Part shown: positions 19,999 to 30,800 of the stretch, in pieces
How positions within the stretch are numbered: position 1 is the stretch's first letter
Layout of the letters: the number at the start of each line of letters is the position of its first letter
Source of the DNA: Ophiothrix spiculata
Taxonomy: Eukaryota > Echinodermata > Ophiuroidea > Amphilepidida > Ophiotrichidae
Length of the DNA: 32,150 nucleotides
Reading direction: 5' to 3' (one strand)
Assembly: GCA_000969725.1 (NCBI GenBank)
Contig: JXSR01S033304.1
The notes under the pieces: model-generated
Told to the model about the DNA's origin: nothing
The model's input: the letters and a program-made list of their open reading frames with translations, nothing else
Databases searched by the model: none
Program-made: the position numbers and the translations under genes

Positions 19999-20739
19999 GT
20001 TAATTTTCTTATTCCTTTGGATTCCTAAAGCTAGGAAGCATTGGTAGTAAAACAAAGTTTATATAGGATTTATTTCGACCCTCCCCCGGTAGTTTATGGA
20101 AAAAAAGCTTGGTTATTATTGTTTAGAGTGGTGCTTTATGGCTCGATAATCTGTAATTATTATTGTTGTCCTTTATTTCAGACACCTTTTTTTGCAGTTT
20201 CTACGACAATTAGATACAAACAAGTCTTAACATCTTACTTTTTTTTTCAAATCATAAAAAAAAAATGTGATAATGGTCAGATAAAATAGATCACAGCTAA
20301 ATGCGTTGTTATTTCATCTGCCACTTATATTGTATATGACTCCCAACATAATTGTAATGTCAAATTTTAGAATGGCTGGATATGTAGCCTTTTATAAGAT
20401 TAGAAGTTAATACAAATCAGACATTCCATTTTATTAAATATGTTCTGATTAGCATCGTAAACATTTTTGTTGTAGAATATGTTGATTCTTTCAAAGAATA
20501 TAACAGGAATCTTTGGAATTATATGTCTTTAACTGTCCCTTAAAACACTTATTTATAATTGCAAAAACTCAATTTAGTATTATAATTAGTGCAAACTTTT
20601 TATTTTTTCTTCGCTAACAAGATTTGGTCAGATTTTCGTTTTTACCTTTTAAAAAAGGCACAGCTTCCTATACACACACTCACACACCCTCTACACACCT
20701 TACCCTTTCATACAAACATAGAACATTCAATGCTTGCGG

Positions 20740-20790
20740 GACAATAGTCATGTTTATTTCACATAAATCGAATGATTGATGATTGCATTT
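20740..20790 (-). repeat. Short inverted copy of a unit 1/2 block
   Basis: ATCGAATGATTGATGAT is the exact reverse complement of ATCATCAATCATTCGAT at about 6186 and 13,190. The neighbouring bases TTTCACAT also match in inverted sense (ATGTGAAA). Modules on either side are in direct orientation. Confidence 0.5.
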
Positions 20791-20884
20791 TCCCCGGATG
20801 CATTTCAATTTTTAAAAAATACACACTTAAAAATCACGTTTTATGTTCCAATTGTCGTACTTCATATAATGAACAGATAGCATG

Positions 20885-20985
20885 TATTAAGCTTGTCAGA
20901 AAAACCTTTGTTACCACAAAACATGCCAGAGGCAAGATAATTGTAACCTGATGCTATAAGATCTAGATCATCCTTTTATTAATTG
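20885..20985. repeat. Module N, short diverged copy (unit 3)
   Basis: It contains AACATGCCAGAGGCAAGATA, then AATTGTAACCTGATGCTATA and AGATCATCCTTTTATTAATT, matching 6832-6895. Confidence 0.65.
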
Positions 20986-22139
20986 TGTAATAAAATGAAG
21001 CAAAAGGTGGTCTACTTCTTAAAAATGTCATTTTCTCATAGTATATATATTAAAATTTAGGCCATTATCTATGTGAAACTTTGATTATATTTAGAAGATA
21101 CTAGCATGCGAGTGACCTAATTGTGGTTTGCGGAACCTTTCGCGAGATTCTGCCCAAACATTCCCGATGTAAAATTTGTAAAGGAAAATTCAAATAATAC
21201 ATATTTCAAAAGAAATATTTTTGAATGAACTGATACAGTTATACTTGATCTATTTAATTGTGAAAAGTATATTTCCATTCTTTTTATACTTGATCTATTG
21301 CACTGTGAAAATTATATTTCCTTTTTTTCAGTTTTAGCGATATTCGATATTTATAAAGACGTGATTTGAAAAAAATTGGGAGCCTCATGGGTACGCAGTG
21401 AGAAGCAATTTGGCTAATGCATCACATATTTCAGCAATTCCTAAACGTGATTGATGTTACATAGAATTCCAGATCATAGAAAATCACGTGATGTACATTG
21501 TATACTGCTGACGTTTACAAAATGTTATAAGTCTTCTAAAAGGACTTGCACACTACTACTACTCAAAAAGGCTCGTTAGCCTGAAAATAAGGGATCGATA
21601 TTCAAGGCGCTAGTCCAAATATTTATAAAGGTTCTCTAGCCTTAATTTAAAAACATCTTGACAGTTTGATTTTTAAAAACGCTTGCTTTTTTTTAAAAAA
21701 TGGGTCGATAGTCCGAATATAAAAGAAATAAGTGGCGAACCGATCGAGTAGCGAGTTTTCACTTTAAATAATACTAACATTTTCATAATTCGGCTAGAAA
21801 ATGGGTTGGTCAAAGTTACTTTATCAAAGTAAATCTAACTCGACGGATGCCCATTATGCAATCTGATCGTTAAGCGTGCTCAACAAATTACAGAAATGCA
21901 TTCTGTAAGTTTAATGTACTTGAAAATGTGACCCGTCATATCGAAAGGTACCTTAAGGGTCCCAAAATGAAAATAGTTATTTTGGTCTCATCTGAAAGAT
22001 TATATTTTAACCTTTAAAATGACACCTTGCTTTTGGTTATTGGATGTTCGATTGCAAAGTTACATCCAAATTTGTAAAAGGCATCGGGCTTGATTCATTT
22101 ATAAGGCATTTTTCTGTGTACAAAATATATGCAAAACAC

Positions 22140-22460
22140 GTGTATTACCAACAATATAAACCTGATAAACACGTGTGTTAGTTTACCTTGCAAAACCAAA
22201 TACATATCAAAGATTAAGCTAAAGGCGACATTTCTGCATGAACTGAATAATTCAAAGCCACATTTTCTACATTCTCAACGGATAAAAGTACAACAGTGAG
22301 AATAAAATAAGATATTACAATAAACTACAATAAACTAGGATGTTACCTGTTGTGACTTTTTTGCAAGTCTCATGTTTAATGTATCTGCAAAAGGTAAATA
22401 TTGTTTTTCACAGGTATATATTCTATGCTTGTTGGTATTAACTTACAGTCACAAACACAC
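22140..22460. repeat. Module P, diverged copy (unit 3)
   Basis: It carries TACATATCAAAGATTAAGCT, ATGAACTGAATAATTCAAAG and TTTGCAAGTCTCATGTTTAA, then a GTATCTGCAAAAGGTAAATA block, matching P at 4750 and 12,320. Confidence 0.72.
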
Positions 22461-23010
22461 AAATCTTTTCAACACATTTTTTTATCAATCGTCGTCGGTA
22501 ATGGATGAATGTTTTTGTGCGACACAAAAATAAGACAAGTAAGTGACTTAAGACTCGATAAATTATCTATCCTGGTTTGCACTCCCATGCAAATGTACAT
22601 TTATATCACAGCAACCTTTTTGTGTTGACACTTAACGTCTGCAAAGTTACATTGTGCCAGAAATGATTAAGATTCCTATGAGTAAGTCTTTAACTTCAAT
22701 GCAAAACAAAGTTAATCGCATTTACGGCTGGTTCGAAATGAACGGACACACACAGAGAACCTCTGTATTTTCAAATTGATTCGGTTCAGAAACTGCAATT
22801 TTTGGATGGAAAGAAATAGGAAAAATATAGTAGGACTAAATGAAATTGTAAAAACAATCAATTTAAATTGTGGTAAATGTGTTATCTATAAAAGAGTTTC
22901 TTTGTCTTTATTTAAACATCCAAATATACTTTCCATTTGCATAAAGTGTTTATCAAAAATATCGTAAATGGTACTACCGTTTCACGATGCGGCAAGAAAA
23001 AGGTAAAAAT
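22461..23010. other. Unassigned part of unit 3
   Basis: Only the block CGCATTTACGGCTGGTTCGA at 22,718 recalls 9127 and 17,457. The 63-codon frame at 22,776 has no recognisable features. Confidence 0.4.
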
Positions 23011-23148
23011 ACCAGGGTCAATATTCATGAAACACCGCTAACTCTACTAGGCTACTAACTCTTTGTCTACCTGTCAATTTTTAACAGGTATACACTAGGT
23101 TAGCAGTCAACTAGAGTTCGCTGTGTTTCATGAATATGGGCCCCAGAA
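23011..23148. mobile_element. Short foldback MITE
   Basis: The left arm (ATATTCATGAAACACCGCTA, then ACTCTACTAGGCTACTAAC) is an imperfect inverted copy of the right arm (reverse-complemented: ATATTCATGAAACACAGCGA, then ACTCTAGTTGACTGCTAAC). An ACCTGT/ACAGGT hairpin lies at the centre (23,069-23,090). The whole 140 bp can fold into one long hairpin. Confidence 0.8.
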
Positions 23149-23224
23149 CTCTATTTACACTAGTAATAAGTATTATTTAATGCCACATCCACCTGCTCTT
23201 TTCGCATGCTTTGTCAGTCCTTTA

Positions 23225-23390
23225 ATTCTTTGTGCACATTAAGTTTACTTGAAAATGACGATTGCTAAACGATTAAAGATAAGTGACATTTTCCTACTTC
23301 AAAATCTATAATTTGAAACTGTAATGCAGAATCACACATGTACCTAAAAGCCTTTAAAAGGTTGTTCTGATGTCACGGATGCTAATCATT
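23225..23390. repeat. Module M, diverged copy (unit 3, second)
   Basis: It contains TTTACTTGAAAATGACGATT, AATCTATAATTTGAAACTGT and CCTTTAAAAGGTTGTTCTGA, then TGTCACGG. It is not followed by module P, unlike units 1, 2 and 4. Confidence 0.7.
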
Positions 23391-25056
23391 TTACAGTAAA
23401 ATTGTTTTTGATGAAGAGTTAGATAAATCAAAAATAGTTGCCGAAAGATTAAATCACATTGTACTAATATATGTTTTTCAACAGTGGAGTAATTACTCTA
23501 CAACATGCTTTTCGTCCTGTTTAATTTTACCGCTTCAGTTTAAAGATATGAAGAATTTAAGAAATCCCTTTAAACCTCCTTTAAATCATTTGAAATGAGG
23601 AGAATATGACGGTATTCAGCAACCAACCAGTGCCTAACATAAAGTGATACTTTATCCTCATCCTAAATTTAATCTTTATGTCATGAAACGAGTTCAAGGG
23701 ATGTTTCTCCTAATCATGTGATATTTTTATAAATTGGAACACACGTTGAATGACAACGTAAGTTCCATTACATCACCAATGGTTAATCTTTACAGATTAA
23801 AAAACGGACCATCAAGATTTTTGGGTCTTTAGAAATTGTGCAATAACTTTTGATCCAGAAATCCAAATTAAACAAAATAAAAAGCTTGTAATAATCAATC
23901 GTCTATTCTGTTTTATTATTATAACGTTTACTCAAAATAAGGCTCTAATTTCTCAAAAGAAATGTAAAAAATTCGTTGCGTTTTTATTCTTTTTTGTAAA
24001 ATAACATTTTTTTTAAATGTAATGCTCAGTTTAAACAAAAATAATACGAATGCTCATAATAAGCGAATACAAAGAAATTTAGAAAACATCGCCGTTTTAT
24101 TTCACTCTCATTTAAAATTTTAATTTTTAAAACGCCACATATTTAGACAAAGTAGGCGCCATTTGAACTTGTTCATGGAAATGAAATCACTACTTAAGGT
24201 ATAATCTAGAGACTCTATTATTTATGTACGTCAACAATATTCTGCGTGAGTAAATAGGCAGTAAATATAACGTTCCTTGGTTTTGCTCGTAAAAGAGAAC
24301 GCAGCATTAATTTCAACAACAACTACAGTGTAAGAGCAGTAATTGCGTTAAGAAATGAAAGAAAAAATAGCAAGATGTTATTCCAAGACGCGTTACATAT
24401 CCCTTATCTCTCCGGATTTTACCCCAAGTGTCACGTATTGCATTATGTATATGGAACAAGTAGAAGTTGTATTTAAAAAATGTTATTGTATACAAACCCA
24501 AATTTTGCATGATTTTATGTATCAACTTGCAAGCCACAAGGATTTGTCCTCAACCTTTTGGGATAACATATGGATATAGACATGGATTTGTGAATGTATC
24601 GTTATTGGAGACGTCATGTTTTAACTCATTGCCTACTAACGGCGACTAGAGTCGCCAGTCAATCACATCTACATGTTTCTGGTTTAGCTGAAATATTCAT
24701 GATCCCAAGAAGATAATTGCCCATTAGATTGATGGATTTGTAAATGAATTATTGGAAATTTATTGATGTCAATAAAGAAGTACAATACCAGCAGACATCA
24801 ATTATTGATCTAAACAATAGAGATATTGATCTAAATCAATATTCAATGAACTAGTCAATGAACTTGTCAATTATATGGTGGACTTAAAGTAGCAGTCAAT
24901 AATTAATCATTGTTTGACAAATTTACTCCAAAACCAGATACAGGCTTAGGAATTTTCAAAACTAGCTGGTTTTGTAAGGGTTAAGTTCGAATTATGATTA
25001 TTACACCGACACTGCATCGACACAAATTGTTGAAGCAATACCAGATTTGAAATAGG
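23391..25056. other. Unassigned AT-rich stretch, unit 3
   Basis: No gene is supported. It contains TTAACTCATTGCCTACTAAC at 24,621 and a GGCGACT/AGTCGCC palindrome (24,641-24,656), which together look like the end of a TTAA-type DNA transposon, though I find no partner end. Words such as ATTGATCTAAA and GTCAATGAACT are duplicated at 24,800-24,870. The overlapping 74-codon frames on both strands near 24,313-24,579 have no recognisable features. Confidence 0.4.
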
Positions 25057-25260
25057 TGATGACTCATCCCAAAAAGGGGGACTTTGCGACAGAACACTTT
25101 TCAAAATACAGGTAAAAATAGGCCGCGAAAAATAAAAAGAATAATAAAAATTTCCAGCAGATTTCCTGTTGTAAAATTTGTTCGCCTTGATCAATTTCAT
25201 CAAGTAAGGTATAATTTTTAGCTTAGACAATGCCGCAACAGATAAAATGAAAAAAAAATC
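25057..25260. mobile_element. Truncated second copy of the 250 bp MITE
   Basis: It starts TGATGACTCATCCCAAAAAG and follows 17,018-17,235 through GACTTTGCGACAGAACACTT and TTTCCAGCAGATTTCCTG to AAAATGAAAAAAAAATCA. The right terminal repeat is missing. The 113-codon minus-strand frame over it runs from flanking DNA into the element and is not a gene. Confidence 0.8.
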
Positions 25261-27250
25261 ACATAATTTCTGATGTTTATTTCTCAACTTTTGTTTGAAT
25301 TTATCATATAACCAGTTTCAAAAGATTATTGTTATAATACACAGTTGCTCATATAGTTGGAATACAAATATTGTTACCACTTTGTTATGTAAAGGTCAAT
25401 TTTTGATGAAAATATCTGGAAACTTTTTGTTACTTTGGTAATATTTGATAGGTAATCTTGTTTGGTGTGAAATGGAACCCCGAATGTGATCAATTTTCTC
25501 ATGTACTGGTAAGAGGGCAACAACAAAAATGGGTCAAAAACGTGATTTTTAGGTCAAATTTGATTTGACTTGTTCAAGGTCACTTCTCTACTCAAGTTGA
25601 GTGGTCATATGGAATGTTTATCTATACTAGAGTGATAAGCAGAGGGTTGAATGTCTTTGTCACGCTTGACTGAGCCAAGAGAATGCTTGGAAGCAAAGCA
25701 CAAAATGATCATTCAACGCCGATCTATTAATAAAAAATAGTGTTGTGATGAACGTGGAATGGTCCCTGACGGTATATGACATCTTCAAAACCTTACGCCC
25801 CCCCCCCCCCCCCTTACGATCTCAGAAACCGATTGACGAAACATCACGTGTAGGATAATGGTAGATAGCTATGACCCTCACGAGTCCATTGATACCACAA
25901 ACATTGAAATCGGACCCTGTATGACGTCACACTGACGTCAGTCAAAAATCGCGAAAATCACAAAAAATCAAAAATATCGTGGTTTTTCGCTATTTTTTTC
26001 AAGAAAATGTTGCATTTTTTAGCAATGAGGTGTGTTTAAGTATGCTTACACTTGTTCTTGCTCCAAATAAATAAAATAAAACAAAGTGGAAAGGTATTAT
26101 GAAAGCAAAAAAACTAACACGATTTGTGTGTAATTCCTATTGAAAATCAGTATTTGGTCAGTTTTTCAGTGCAAATAATAACAACCGGCGGCGGTATAAC
26201 AAAAAATGTCGGAGAGGGGGGGAAGGATTCCGCCCCCGGCTCTTTTAGGGTTAAACTCTTCTTTTTAAAATTCGTTTTTGGTTTATGAATATTCAAAATT
26301 TGAAAGCCACGGAGGTCGTATACATCGGTATTTCTAAAGTTAAAATGTTCATTGAGATCTAGGGAGCAGTAAGATTATTGATTATTTTAAAATTAAAGGT
26401 GACAATTTCGATTTGAATAGCAAAATGTTTCTGTAACGTGTCAAAGGCATTCAAGAAAAGCAATCTAACCATGTCTGACACACCCTAAAACGAAATATTG
26501 TATATTATACTTGTGGATTTTGATTTTGTGATTACACCTTTGTATGTGAAAATTGAGGTTAAGTACAATCGCCTCAAGTAAGGAAGTGCAAAATATTACA
26601 ACATGACCCAATCTAAAAAACAATCAGTTGGTAAACAAAGCAAATCTGCCCTTATTTCAACCATATTACTGACTTGGATAGTTCTAAAGTATTAACAAAT
26701 GGAAACTAATAGCGAAGTACGTTCATCATGGAATCTATCTGAATCTGCAAGAGTGACACAAAGATCATGAACTGTGACGAGGGGCTCATTTTCTTAGTCA
26801 CTATATGATCCATCCTAATGTCATCATCAATTATTAACGTACGTCATATTGAAAGTCAAAGTAGGAAGATGGATCACCCTAGGAAAGCTTGTCGCCTATG
26901 TAGGCGAAACTGTGATGTCGATATTGAAACACTTGTCTAAATGGATTCTTAACGAGCAATACACATGTTATTTCCTTTCTTTATGAAACAATAGGACATA
27001 TTTTCGGGTCATTTTAAAAATATTAATACAATTTTATCAAAATGCATAAGGCTTTTGTAAAGACGCATGGAAAAGAAATTATGCAACATTGAGAATAATT
27101 AATAATCGTAATTAACAAATTAGAAAAATAGAGGGAATATCAAAACTTTTTTTTCTTGGATATATTGTTTTTTTAAATTTTTACATTACAAGTGGTTATT
27201 CGTGTTGGACGACCATAAAACACGCCAAACGAAACATATGCTCCGTTTGT
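25261..27250. other. Unassigned segment unlike the repeat modules
   Basis: No gene is visible and none of the modules M, N, P, Q, W, S, T or R is recognisable. It includes a run of 16 C (25,798-25,813), two CRE-like octamers (25,922-25,940), a G-rich stretch ending in TTTTAGGGTTAAACTC (26,243), and a TCGCCTA/TAGGCGA palindrome (26,892-26,907). The part 25,380-26,260 is somewhat less AT-rich than its neighbours and may be an old insertion. Confidence 0.4.
25922..25940. promoter_or_regulatory. Paired TGACGTCA (CRE-like) sites
   Basis: TGACGTCA occurs at 25,922-25,929 and 25,933-25,940, 11 bases apart, about one helical turn. This is the CREB/ATF consensus. No promoter or gene is visible nearby, so function is speculative. 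Confidence 0.35.
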
Positions 27251-27259
27251 AACGAGAAT

Positions 27260-27879
27260 ATATCTTGTACTGGAATTTTTAAGGAGGATCCTACCCAACA
27301 CTTCCTTCAAAAATGTTTAAGTGGGAAAATAATACCTTATATGTAAGAACCCAAAGAAAATAAAGAACAATGCATGTCAATTCAGCTCAAATCTGCTGGA
27401 TCTGAGACAGACGATAATTTAAATATTAAATACAAAAACATTTCTTCTGTAAAAGAAGCATCGCTAAAAGTAAATTAACTTCACGCTGATGAGTGACAGA
27501 TAAAAAGTGCTGCCTGCGAGAATGTGATGCTAATGTAACATATTTATCTATTTATGGATAGAATTACATATAATTTGTTTTCTAAATGTATGATTACAAT
27601 GTTGTTATTATACCATCTGATTTGGATTTTATTTCTGATTTTATCAGTTTCCAAGAATTTATCATTTTTTAAATATCAAAACTGCTAACTGCATAATTGT
27701 GTCTAACGGCTTGGTGAAGAGGGGATACTCCCATATTACGTTTTTGTGGTCGCATATAAGTAAAAACCGATTATGTTCTAGGCAGCGATGTATTATGACA
27801 TGTTTACAATTCTGAACTAGTCACAGTATCAATAAAAAAAATATTCAATTTATTAATAATTTTGTAAATCAGGAAAAAA
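27260..27879. other. Sequence before unit 4, with a copy at the right edge
   Basis: CTTGTACTGGAATTTTTAAG at 27,264 resembles CTTGTATCGGAATTTTTTAA at 31,843. CTGATGAGTGACAGATAAAA and AGTGCTGCC near 27,485 resemble 32,100-32,130. No gene. Confidence 0.45.
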
Positions 27880-28700
27880 GTTAACATATATTTTAACTGA
27901 ATAAGTACCTCATTACATGTCATTATTAAATCATGCTCTCAGCTGTTTATGCAATACAGATATCAATTTACGTATCTACTCAAATTATAGATTATAACAT
28001 GTTTTTAATGTTTCTGTAAATTGGATTGCATCACTGTAATCTGATAGTGATATCTGCGTGATTAGATTAAGAATTACGAAAATAAATCGTGCTTAAGGAA
28101 AAAAAATATAAACTGATAAATTGAACTTAATTTGAATAAAAAATCAAGCTGATATTATTTCTAGAAACTTTATTACTTATTATAACTAGTGCTTTACTTG
28201 ATTAGAAACTGCTTGTGATCAGGGTGTTATTTAAACATGCATAACGTTATTGTAATAGCAGGATGACATAGCAAAACGATATATTTCTTGAAAGTCTTTT
28301 TGACCCTCTATGTAAGTCCTTTGAAAGTTGGATTTTAAGTAATTTGTGAATAAAAATCAACCTGATCAACCTGAATTCTAATATTTCTAGATACTTTATT
28401 CCTTAATATTACTACGTGCTTTACTTGATTGGTAACTGTTTACATTTTTTGCTTGATTGTGATCAGGGTGTTATTTATGCTTACATTTATAACGTTATTG
28501 CAATAGCAGGATGACATAATAGCAGGATGATATATGTCCTTTCATTGTTTGATTTTCAGTAAGTTCGGTACAATTTGTTTAAATATCCTTTTGCTTCTGA
28601 TAAGATTTAGCCTAAGATTGTAAGACTATATATGTAGCCGTTTGATACAAATACACAGTTTTGTTTAAAAATAAAGATAGCTTGAAAATGAAAAATATTG
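27880..28700. repeat. Modules Q and W at the start of unit 4, with internal tandem duplication
   Basis: It carries TTTTAACTGAATAAGTACCT and CATGCTCTCAGCTGTTTATG. The segment with TTGTGATCAGGGTGTTATTT occurs twice (28,140-28,270 and 28,355-28,510), both ending near AATAGCAGGATGACATA. This duplication of about 230 bp is absent from 10,380-10,520. W follows at 28,600 (ATTGTAAGACTATATATGTA). Confidence 0.78.
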
Positions 28701-28745
28701 CCAGACATATTCCCTTAAATGTCAACATATGATGATATTGATAGT

Positions 28746-29510
28746 TGGTAGATGTTTAACATGTACTCTCTGAGAGAAACTTCAAGCAAACATTAGGTTG
28801 TTATATTAAATTCCTGCTAGCATGAAAAAAGAATAAGCAAAGGCAGACAGTTCAATTCCGATACGAAGAATAATATGGAAAGAAGAGAAATAAAAGAAAT
28901 AAAGTGTAGTGTACAATCTAATTTCCTTATTTTTGGTCTCCAGATTCATTTTAGGACCACGGGGCTCGATATAAGCAATAGACAATTTCCTTTATGTTTC
29001 GGTGCTACTAGATCTAGTAGAAACTAAAACGCTCACTTGTTGTTTCTGTGACTTTATATACGCTCTTATATTAGATGCTTTTTAGAAGTATCTTTTTTAC
29101 CATAATTAAAAAACTAGCAAAGAAACAAACAAGCAAATAAAACTACACATCCGTAGAATTGATTTACTATGTAAACCCCACAAGTCGTAGCTAATAAATC
29201 AGTATATAATTATTCTATATTCCATAGATCTTTTGCCAGTCTTATGCACTACACAATATTTAGAATGTACTCGAGATTCACTTAGAAGAAGGATATTGTC
29301 TTTTTAAGTGAGATTGTATACGACTTCTTAGGTGGCAAGGCTTCATTTAAAAAAATCAAAAGCTATGAGAATCTGATGTTGCATATCAAAAACTATTTAT
29401 TCAATATTGAAGATATTTAAATTCTTGCTAACATGAAAAAAGAGCTAAGTAACTAGATCTGTGAGAGGGACATTGTCAGGGCCCATTTTGTTTTCATGTC
29501 GACCAATGAT
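28746..29510. repeat. S-T-R cassette, copy 5
   Basis: It carries GTAGATGTTTAACATGTACT, TAAATTCCTGCTAGCATGAA (S), TTTTTGGTCTCCAGATTCAT (T), CTTTATATACGCTCTTATAT, and GTACTCGAGATTCACTTAGA (R). After R it ends with GACATTGTCAGGGCCCATTT, matching copy 1. Confidence 0.78.
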
Positions 29511-29829
29511 TTAGTGATCAATTTCGTTAGAATATCTATAATAATTTTTAATGGGAATTGGAAGACGCCCGCAACTTACCCATTTATATAAACGGGAAGT
29601 CGGGTGAACAAATAAATTTCAACTGTCTGTCTTACTTACTGTAATTTTTTGTCTGGTTTTATTTGTTGATCGTGATTTTAAAAATCTAAAACCTCTAAAC
29701 CATCGTGTGCCACCATTACAGTCCTGTACAATGTTGTAAGTACAATGACAATTATACTCATGATTCACAAGAAAAGAAACAAATATAGTAGAGTGTTATT
29801 TACACGTTAGGTGAGTCTCACACCTATAA
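29511..29829. other. Unit 4 sequence with a possible core promoter
   Basis: TTTATATAAACGGGAAGTCG at about 29,582 contains a good TATA-box-like word, and AATAAA follows at 29,612. The close spacing of TATA and AATAAA recalls an LTR fragment, but I see no TG...CA ends or duplicated flank. No open frame. Confidence 0.3.
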
Positions 29830-30260
29830 GACGCATTACATTGATGTGACATTTGATGACACATCTGCTCTTTACGCGTGCTGGGAACTAACGATTGCTA
29901 ATCATTCCGTCTCTGAAATATATATTTGGCCATCCACCTCAAACTTCCAGTAAAGTCGGTCTCTGGTCAATTTCGTTTTATTTAATTTTCAATAGAGCAT
30001 ATTTTTCAGTTTTGTAATTATTTACATTATGTGTATTCTCTTAATCAACTACATCTCGATAAAGTCACTTTTTCAAATATTTCGAGGTGAAAATTTTGTC
30101 AACATACGCCGTTTAAATATTATATTTTGCTCTATATCTGTTATTGACAAATGCCAACTTTACTAGAGGTTTATGGCGGATGGTCAGAAATCAGCTGTAA
30201 TGCAGGATTAGATTCATGTTTGTAAAAGGTAATTCTAATAAAAGCACGTACGTTAGTGTG
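29830..30260. repeat. Module M, unit 4
   Basis: It has TTGATGACACATCTGCTCTT and ACGATTGCTAATCATTCC. After about 280 bp of inserted or unrelated sequence comes CTGTAATGCAGGATTAGATT with a TTTGTAAAAGGTAATTCTAA block. The M copy is therefore interrupted. Confidence 0.65.
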
Positions 30261-30439
30261 TGCATTTATTTCATTTATAACACTTTTTTAATGGTACAGG
30301 GTTAAAATCTGCCAATACTGAAATAATTTTTAGGCCGTTTAATCAATAATAATTGCCATTCTTCCATTCGAAATCTTCACAAGATTTATTTCTATTTGCA
30401 AAACTGATACAAACTGTGTTTATTATCCGCCTTACAAAA

Positions 30440-30800
30440 AGTGATAAACTTATGTGTAAATTTACATCGCAAAAATAAAATACATATCAAAGATTACAGC
30501 TACAGGCTACACTACTACACTACTACACTACCCGAATAATTCGAATCTTGATTTCCTGCATTTCAACAGGTACTGTATAAGAGCAGTTACATGTAGTACA
30601 TGTAGTACACAAGTAAGAATAAATGGTAAGATGTTATTACAACATAAACTAAATCTATCCTGAAGGGTTTTCTGCAAGTATTATGTATCTGTAACAAATA
30701 TTTTTTACAGATATTATTGTACATTCTATGTTCCTACGTGGTTTGTATTTTAACTTGCTAGCACAAACAGAATATTCTTATTTTTCAACAGTTTTTTAAA
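30440..30800. repeat. Module P, unit 4
   Basis: It contains TTTACATCGCAAAAATAAAA, ACATATCAAAGATTACAGCT, GGTACTGTATAAGAGCAGTT and TTTCTGCAAGTATTATGTAT. It has gained small local expansions: an ACTAC run at 30,509-30,532 and an ACATGTAGT duplication at 30,590-30,608. Confidence 0.72.

Larger units (their letters stand above)
20000..22139. other. Mostly unassigned part of unit 3
   Basis: No gene is supported. It includes a CA-rich low-complexity run (20,670-20,705), the inverted block near 20,745, the short N copy, and a duplicated TATACTTGATCTATT motif (21,239 and 21,286). A small hairpin CCAAAAT/ATTTTGG lies at about 21,961-21,984. Confidence 0.45.
18130..27850. repeat. Diverged, rearranged unit 3
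   Basis: Only scattered modules remain. M appears twice (19,790 and 23,225), N once (20,885), P once (22,195) and a short block with CGCATTTACGGCTGG at 22,718. Their order, M-N-P-M, does not match M-P-N in units 1 and 2, and one short block near 20,745 is inverted. The spacing from unit 2 to unit 4 (about 17.8 kb) is close to twice the unit length, which supports this being a degenerate unit or remnants of two. Confidence 0.55.

Noticed and set aside
24946..25287. 113-codon minus-strand frame
   Set aside because: It crosses the edge of the truncated 250 bp MITE, has no recognisable domain, and the intact MITE copy does not keep the frame.
29580..29640. Solo LTR
   Set aside because: A TATA-like word and AATAAA are present, but no TG...CA termini or target duplication could be defined.
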